Shown piece after piece: positions 32,944-36,521 of a stretch of DNA of 36,521 bases. Within the stretch, counting starts at the first letter, position 1. Each line of letters starts with the position of its first letter. The notes under the pieces were generated by a model. That model was given only the letters and a program-made list of their open reading frames with translations. It was not told where the DNA came from and did not search any database. The stretch is from Rhodanobacteraceae bacterium (GTDB lineage: Bacteria; Acidobacteriota; Terriglobia; Terriglobales; Acidobacteriaceae), in the NCBI GenBank assembly GCA_903970285.1, contig CAJCHN010000128.1, positions 1 to 36,521 on the forward strand, written 5' to 3'. The translations under genes were made by a program, and so were the position numbers.

Positions 32944-33804
32944 TTACTCGCTGATGGCAAAGGTGTAGATCTTGCCGCCGTTGGTGACGTTGCCCGTCCC
33001 AGGAGGCAGGATGCCGTACTCCGCGCCGGGAGTCTCCCGACCCAGGATGAACGTGTACGTCCGAGGAGCGATCTTGACCGGCGTGAACTCGACCTCGTCA
33101 TTCTTGGCACCGCCGGTGGAGTGAAAAACGCCCCCGGTCAGGGTGCGGAACTCGCGGTCCTTGCCGTTCAGGCGGAAGCGCAGCAGATCGTATTCGTGGG
33201 GATCGACTCCCTCGGGCGTGTAGATGAGGAATTCAATCGGACGCGGCAGCAGCAGCTTCGACTCCGGGCCTTTGACCATGCCGTTCATGTCGGTCTTGAT
33301 GATGCCGTCCGACAGCGTGTTTTTCAGCCAGCCGCTCGACTTGCTGTGCACCGGCTCGGACTCCATCGGCTGCCATCGGCCGGTGCCGTCCTTGTAGTAC
33401 ACCCCGATCTCGTTGACCGGCGAGAGGGCAATCGGCTCGGTGCTCACGTTGGTGATCTGGCGGCGCGCCTTGCCGGTCATGGCGGAGAGCACCTGCTCCG
33501 AAAGCCCGGCCTGCTTCAGCGTGATCAGCGCGTCCGGGCTGGTGTCGTAGCGGCCGGGTTGGGCTGCAATCGTCTGCAGGATCAGGTCGTCCGAGAGTCC
33601 CGCGCGGTGCATGCGCAGCACGGCATCATTGCTCATCAACGCCGGCTCGCTAGAGTTAGGCTGAGTTGGCGCGGTGCCCGGGGTCTGCGGGCCTTCGAGG
33701 ATGGTGGGGGCTTCGGTGGTATGCTGCGAATTTTGCTGCGGCTGGGCAGGCAGGACCGCGGGGACAGAGAGCGCAGCGAGGAGGACACGGAACAGGAGGC
33801 GCAT
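32944..33804 (-). CDS. Exported hypothetical protein with paired helical motif, 286 aa
   Basis: I start at ATG 33804, where a signal peptide (RLLFRVLLAALSVPAVLPAQ) begins. The open frame continues to 34041, but that part is the antisense of a tRNA gene and is not coding. After a Pro/Thr/Gln-rich linker there is a repeated helical motif: NDAVLRMHRAGLSDDLILQTI and PDALITLKQAGLSEQVLSAM (about 57-110). This motif recurs in exported acidobacterial proteins of unknown role. The C-terminal 170 residues are beta-rich (IGVYYKDGTGRWQPM; LLRFRLNGKDREFRTLTGGVF; RTYTFILGRETPGAEYG) with no known active site. It may share transcription with the membrane-anchored gene downstream. Confidence 0.82.
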   Translation of the reverse strand: MRLLFRVLLAALSVPAVLPAQPQQNSQHTTEAPTILEGPQTPGTAPTQPNSSEPALMSNDAVLRMHRAGLSDDLILQTIAAQPGRYDTSPDALITLKQAGLSEQVLSAMTGKARRQITNVSTEPIALSPVNEIGVYYKDGTGRWQPMESEPVHSKSSGWLKNTLSDGIIKTDMNGMVKGPESKLLLPRPIEFLIYTPEGVDPHEYDLLRFRLNGKDREFRTLTGGVFHSTGGAKNDEVEFTPVKIAPRTYTFILGRETPGAEYGILPPGTGNVTNGGKIYTFAISE

Positions 33805-33932
33805 TGGGTAAATTCCCGAAGCAGGATTTGAGCTGAGCCTAGCATGCGCGTCTTCAGCACGTTGCCCGTAAATCCGGCACCAGGCCATACCCGTTGGACT
33901 GATGGAGAAGGTTTTTCGTATCGGAAGGCCTA

Positions 33933-33941
33933 TGGTAAAGT
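33933..33941 (+). promoter_or_regulatory. Possible extended -10 promoter for the tRNA-tuf cluster
   Basis: TGGTAAAGT is a TGn-extended -10 with four of six hexamer matches, about 43 bases before the first tRNA. TTTTTC lies 18 bp upstream as a weak -35. It is the best candidate in the 179-bp gap 33805-33983, which also holds a GCAGCGCTGC palindrome (33946-33955). Confidence 0.33.
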
Positions 33942-33983
33942 TGAGGCAGCGCTGCTGATTTGGCAGCGCGGTTTGCTGTCTAG

Positions 33984-34059
33984 GCTGGCGTAGCTCAGCT
34001 GGTAGAGCATCTGATTTGTAATCAGAGGGTCGGGGGTTCAAATCCCTTCGTCAGCTCCA
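33984..34059 (+). tRNA. tRNA-Thr (anticodon UGU)
   Basis: A full cloverleaf: acceptor GCTGGCG / CGTCAGC (one G-T pair), D-arm GCTC/GAGC, anticodon stem TCTGA / TCAGA with loop TTTGTAA giving TGT, T-loop TTCAAAT and an encoded CCA. It is the first member of the tRNA-tuf cluster, equivalent to thrU of E. coli. Confidence 0.97.
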
Positions 34060-34249
34060 ATTCCGATCGGAGCGGCCAGCTTGCGGTTTGCCGGTTTGGC
34101 CGCAAGAAGAGAAAGCTGGATGTGCTGCTTGTCCCACCGCTGGTGGCTGCGAGACGTGGCTTGAGCGAGCTACAACCCACTCAGAGAGGACGTCGTTCTG
34201 GGTGGTTGGCGCAGGTGCCTGGTGATGGCAGGGGCAAGTTGCAGGATGT

Positions 34250-34336
34250 GCACAGGTGGCCGAGTGGTTAATGGCAGCAGACTGTAAATCTGCCGCGTTA
34301 TGCGCTACGGAGGTTCGAATCCTCCCCTGTGCACCA
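34250..34336 (+). tRNA. tRNA-Tyr (anticodon GUA)
   Basis: A class II tRNA with a perfect acceptor stem (GCACAGG / CCTGTGC), anticodon loop CTGTAAA giving GTA, a long variable arm (around GCGTTATGCGC), T-loop TTCGAAT and an encoded CCA. Equivalent to tyrU of the E. coli cluster. The preceding 190-bp spacer shows no gene. Confidence 0.97.
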
Positions 34337-34390
34337 CACCTCTCTTCCCGGTGCGGCGCGAAATCCCCAATCAGGAGCGGCTTGATTCCC

Positions 34391-34564
34391 ATGGATATGA
34401 GCCCCGCCGGAACGGGAAGAATGGTTGTGGCGCTGACGTTGATCGGGCTTCTGGTTCTGGCTGCGTGGTGGACCATGGAACCTGGCAAGTACCGTTCGTT
34501 AACGTTGGTGCTGCTGGCTTTTTTTGCGGTGCGCGTGGTGCTTGGAAGGCTGCGTTCGCGATAG
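34391..34564 (+). CDS. Small two-helix membrane protein between tRNA genes
   Basis: 57 residues from ATG 34391. Two hydrophobic segments (VVALTLIGLLVLAAWWTM, about 12-29, and SLTLVLLAFFAVRVVLG, about 36-52) are separated by the short polar turn EPGKYR, with a basic C-terminus (GRLRSR). An in-frame TTG at 34382 follows AGGAG at close spacing and may be the true start, adding three residues. The gene lies between tRNA-Tyr and tRNA-Thr(GGU) with only 54 and 39 bp of spacer, so its message would be released by tRNA processing of a shared transcript. I know no function; topology suggests an inner-membrane hairpin. The reading frame extends upstream only as tRNA sequence. Confidence 0.6.
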   Translation: MDMSPAGTGRMVVALTLIGLLVLAAWWTMEPGKYRSLTLVLLAFFAVRVVLGRLRSR

Positions 34565-34603
34565 GATGAAAGAGTTGTCTCGCAGTTGGCAAGACTAAGT
34601 TTG

Positions 34604-34678
34604 GCTGGCGTAGCTCAGTGGCAGAGCACTCCCTTGGTAAGGGAGAGGTCGAGAGTTCAATCCTCTCCGCCAGCTCCA
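34604..34678 (+). tRNA. tRNA-Thr (anticodon GGU)
   Basis: Acceptor GCTGGCG / CGCCAGC, D-arm GCTC/GAGC, anticodon stem CTCCC / GGGAG with loop TTGGTAA giving GGT, T-arm GAGAG-TTCAATC-CTCTC and an encoded CCA. Equivalent to thrT of the E. coli tufB operon, but here it precedes tRNA-Gly. Confidence 0.97.
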
Positions 34679-34702
34679 TCGGTTTTCGTTGTGTACGGGC
34701 AG

Positions 34703-34777
34703 GCGGGAGTAACTCAGTGGTAGAGTCACAGCCTTCCAAGCTGTTGGTCGCGGGTTCGATTCCCGTCTCCCGCTCCA
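34703..34777 (+). tRNA. tRNA-Gly (anticodon UCC)
   Basis: Perfect acceptor stem GCGGGAG / CTCCCGC, anticodon stem ACAGC / GCTGT with loop CTTCCAA giving TCC, T-loop TTCGATT and an encoded CCA. It lies 24 bp after tRNA-Thr(GGU). Equivalent to glyT of E. coli. Confidence 0.97.
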
Positions 34778-34820
34778 TCTTCAAGACTCCGGGTCCTGAC
34801 GTGCCCGGCAGGAGCTACGC

Positions 34821-35168
34821 GTGAGCAGTACGATCACCCCCATGGGAGAACCGATCGGAAATTTCGATCAGCCCGTTCTTCCGATTGCCGACCCGGCTGG
34901 TTTCGCCGCGGTCCGGACGGCGATTGAAAGATCTTTTTCCTCCAGCGTTGTACAGGATTTTCTCCGGTCGCTTGATCGCAGCGGGCTGCGCATCCGCCAT
35001 TTCGAGCAGGTGCTCGACCGCGGGATACTGGGCGCGGCGGTGAAAGAGCAGTACAGCCGGCTTGGCGACGCCGACCAGGGCCAGATCCGGGAGTTTTATC
35101 TGGCCAGCCTGGAACGCGTTCTGCCGGAGTTGCGACAGAAGTTCTTCAAACTGTACGCATATTATTGA
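34821..35168 (+). CDS. Conserved hypothetical protein upstream of tuf, 115 aa
   Basis: Start is GTG 34821 with AGGAG seven bases upstream, a good ribosome-binding site. The protein has no signal or membrane segment and is predominantly helical (FAAVRTAIERSFSSSVVQDFLRSLDRSGLRIRHFEQVLDRGIL; QGQIREFYLASLERVLPELRQKFFKL). I do not recognise a domain. It sits between tRNA-Gly and tuf in what is probably one transcript, so it would be highly expressed; a link to translation is possible by position only. Its end is followed by a 6-bp-stem hairpin (CGCGTC / GACGCG, about 35179-35197). Confidence 0.75.
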   Translation: MSSTITPMGEPIGNFDQPVLPIADPAGFAAVRTAIERSFSSSVVQDFLRSLDRSGLRIRHFEQVLDRGILGAAVKEQYSRLGDADQGQIREFYLASLERVLPELRQKFFKLYAYY

Positions 35169-35244
35169 GAGTTTTGCCGCGTCCAGAGAAGACGCGCTCA
35201 AGGTTGGGTCGGGGCTGACAGCCGCTACCCGCGGGTTGCAACGG

Positions 35245-35263
35245 GAGACGCGGACAGCGTCTC
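35245..35263 (+). promoter_or_regulatory. Hairpin in the tuf leader
   Basis: A perfect 7-bp stem GAGACGC / GCGTCTC with a 5-nt loop, 43 bases before the tuf ATG. A 10-bp palindrome ACCCGCGGGT lies at 35227-35236. Leader structure could modulate tuf translation or mark an RNA-processing site; the evidence is structural only. Confidence 0.4.
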
Positions 35264-35306
35264 AACATCGAAGGAAGCACTCGAAAGAGTGATTGGGAGA
35301 AGTGAG

Positions 35307-36494
35307 ATGGGTAAGGAGAAGTTTGACCGGTCGAAGCCGCACGTGAATATTGGGACGATCGGGCACATCGATCATGGCAAGACGACGTTGACGGCGGCGA
35401 TCACCAAGGTGTTGTCGAAGCATAACCCTTCGAACAAGTTCCGTTCGTTCGACACCATCGACAACGCTCCCGAAGAGCGCGAGCGCGGAATCACCATTGC
35501 GACCTCGCATGTGGAGTACGAGACGCCGAACCGGCACTATGCGCACGTCGACTGCCCGGGCCACGCCGACTACATCAAGAACATGATCACCGGCGCGGCG
35601 CAGATGGATGGAGCGATTCTGGTGGTTGCGGCGACCGACGGTCCGATGCCGCAGACGAAGGAGCATGTCCTGCTGGCGCGCCAGGTGGGCGTGCCGTACA
35701 TCGTCGTGTTCCTGAACAAGTGCGATGCGGTCGAGGACGAAGAGCTGATCGAGCTGGTCGAGATGGAAGTGCGCGAGCTGCTTTCGAAGTACGACTACCC
35801 GGGCGACGATACGCCGATCATCCGCGGCTCCGCGCTGGGCGCGCTGAATGGCGAGGCGCAGTGGGAGGCTAAGATCGACGAGCTGATGGATGCGGTGGAT
35901 AAGTTCATTCCGCAGCCGCAGCGCGCGGTCGAGCTGCCGTTCCTGATGCCGATCGAGGATATCTTCTCGATCTCCGGACGTGGAACCGTGGTGACCGGAC
36001 GCATCGAGCGGGGCAAGATCAAGGTCGGCGAGCCTTGCTCGATTGTGGGCTTCCGCGAGACTCAGCAGACGGTCTGCACCGGTGTCGAGATGTTCAAGAA
36101 GCAGCTGGACGAGGGTCTGGCGGGCGACAACGCGGGCCTGCTGCTGCGTGGCATTGCGAAGGAAGATGTGGAGCGCGGGATGGTGCTGGCGAAGCCGGGC
36201 TCGATTACGCCGCACACCGACTTCAAGGGCGAGGTGTACGTGCTGAGCAAGGAAGAGGGCGGACGCCACACGCCGTTCTTCAACGGCTACCGTCCGCAGT
36301 TTTACTTCCGCACGACGGACGTGACGGGAAGCGCGAAGCTTCCTGCGGGTACGGAGATGTGCATGCCTGGCGACAACATTCAGCTGGAGATCACGCTGCA
36401 CACGCCGGTGGCGATGGAGAAGGGTCTGCGCTTCGCCATTCGCGAGGGCGGGCGCACGGTGGGCGCGGGCACTATTTCGGAGATCATCAAGTAG
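35307..36494 (+). CDS. tuf: Elongation factor Tu
   Basis: A 395-aa GTPase that delivers aminoacyl-tRNA to the ribosome. I start at ATG 35307 ([14 protein letters not shown]), with GGGAGAAG upstream; a few extra in-frame codons exist to 35289 but are not typical. The G motifs are intact: G1 GHIDHGKTT (Ile replaces the usual Val), switch I RGITI, G3 DCPGHADY, G4 NKCD and G5 GSALG. Domains II and III follow ([29 protein letters not shown]; ending in [14 protein letters not shown]). Length is normal. It is the last gene of the tRNA-tuf cluster. In many bacteria secE, nusG and ribosomal-protein genes come next, which here would be beyond the window. Confidence 0.98.
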   Translation: MGKEKFDRSKPHVNIGTIGHIDHGKTTLTAAITKVLSKHNPSNKFRSFDTIDNAPEERERGITIATSHVEYETPNRHYAHVDCPGHADYIKNMITGAAQMDGAILVVAATDGPMPQTKEHVLLARQVGVPYIVVFLNKCDAVEDEELIELVEMEVRELLSKYDYPGDDTPIIRGSALGALNGEAQWEAKIDELMDAVDKFIPQPQRAVELPFLMPIEDIFSISGRGTVVTGRIERGKIKVGEPCSIVGFRETQQTVCTGVEMFKKQLDEGLAGDNAGLLLRGIAKEDVERGMVLAKPGSITPHTDFKGEVYVLSKEEGGRHTPFFNGYRPQFYFRTTDVTGSAKLPAGTEMCMPGDNIQLEITLHTPVAMEKGLRFAIREGGRTVGAGTISEIIK

Positions 36495-36521
36495 CCCGTC
36501 GCGGACGGCGAACGATGCGCT

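Noticed and set aside
33805..34041. N-terminal extension of the 286-aa exported protein
   Set aside because: The added residues translate the antisense of tRNA-Thr (an MNPRPSDYKSDALPAE-type artefact), and a signal peptide begins at ATG 33804.

Overview
The window looks like a chromosomal segment of an Acidobacteriota soil bacterium, most likely class Terriglobia (Granulicella/Terriglobus/Edaphobacter-like). The placement rests on high GC content, an Oar-type TonB receptor with an N-terminal carboxypeptidase-regulatory-like domain, a run of CRTAC1 (FG-GAP/ASPIC-UnbV) proteins, many exported TPR proteins, a heptaheme cytochrome fused to TPRs, and small acidobacterial-type hypothetical proteins. 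The genus cannot be fixed from sequence reading alone. I see no integrase, transposase, phage gene or CRISPR array.

Region 1 (1-10.36 kb, minus strand): a 1298-aa TonB-dependent receptor has a clear sigma70-type promoter with a 7-5-7 palindrome against its -35 box, and it ends at a strong intrinsic terminator. Beyond the terminator on the same strand lie an exported TPR protein and three successive CRTAC1 paralogues, the last cut by the window edge. Two of these have Sec-type signals and one has a twin-arginine signal. The junction between the last two carries a 24-bp tandem repeat that has moved a stop codon away from the next start.

Region 2 (10.36-16.58 kb): an alpha-glucan/trehalose block. 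It holds an exported GH13 alpha-glucosidase and an exported GH37 trehalase on the plus strand, separated by three 18-bp direct repeats, and a convergent exported glycogen-debranching-like (alpha/alpha)6 glycosidase. The divergent receptor and GH13 gene share a regulatory region, so the receptor may import products or substrates of these enzymes (inference).

Region 3 (16.6-27.2 kb, plus strand): two tightly spaced gene groups. The first is a small exported protein, a 593-aa TPR lipoprotein and a heptaheme c-type cytochrome with a C-terminal TPR domain. The second is a two-repeat lipoprotein, a DUF4331 protein, an exported TPR protein and an 811-aa double NicO/UreH-type metal transporter. These are the best candidates for an uncharacterised envelope system combining heme proteins, metal transport and TPR scaffolds.

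Region 4 (27.4-33.8 kb): mostly unlinked genes. They are a lipoprotein with its own promoter, rsmI, a conserved hypothetical gene, an exported PQQ-type glucose/sorbosone dehydrogenase, a membrane-anchored hypothetical protein and an exported hypothetical protein.

Region 5 (34.0-36.5 kb): the widely conserved tRNA-tuf cluster: tRNA-Thr(UGU), tRNA-Tyr(GUA), a small membrane protein gene, tRNA-Thr(GGU), tRNA-Gly(UCC), a 115-aa hypothetical gene and tuf (EF-Tu). The last two tRNAs are in swapped order relative to the E. coli tufB operon, and two protein genes are interspersed.
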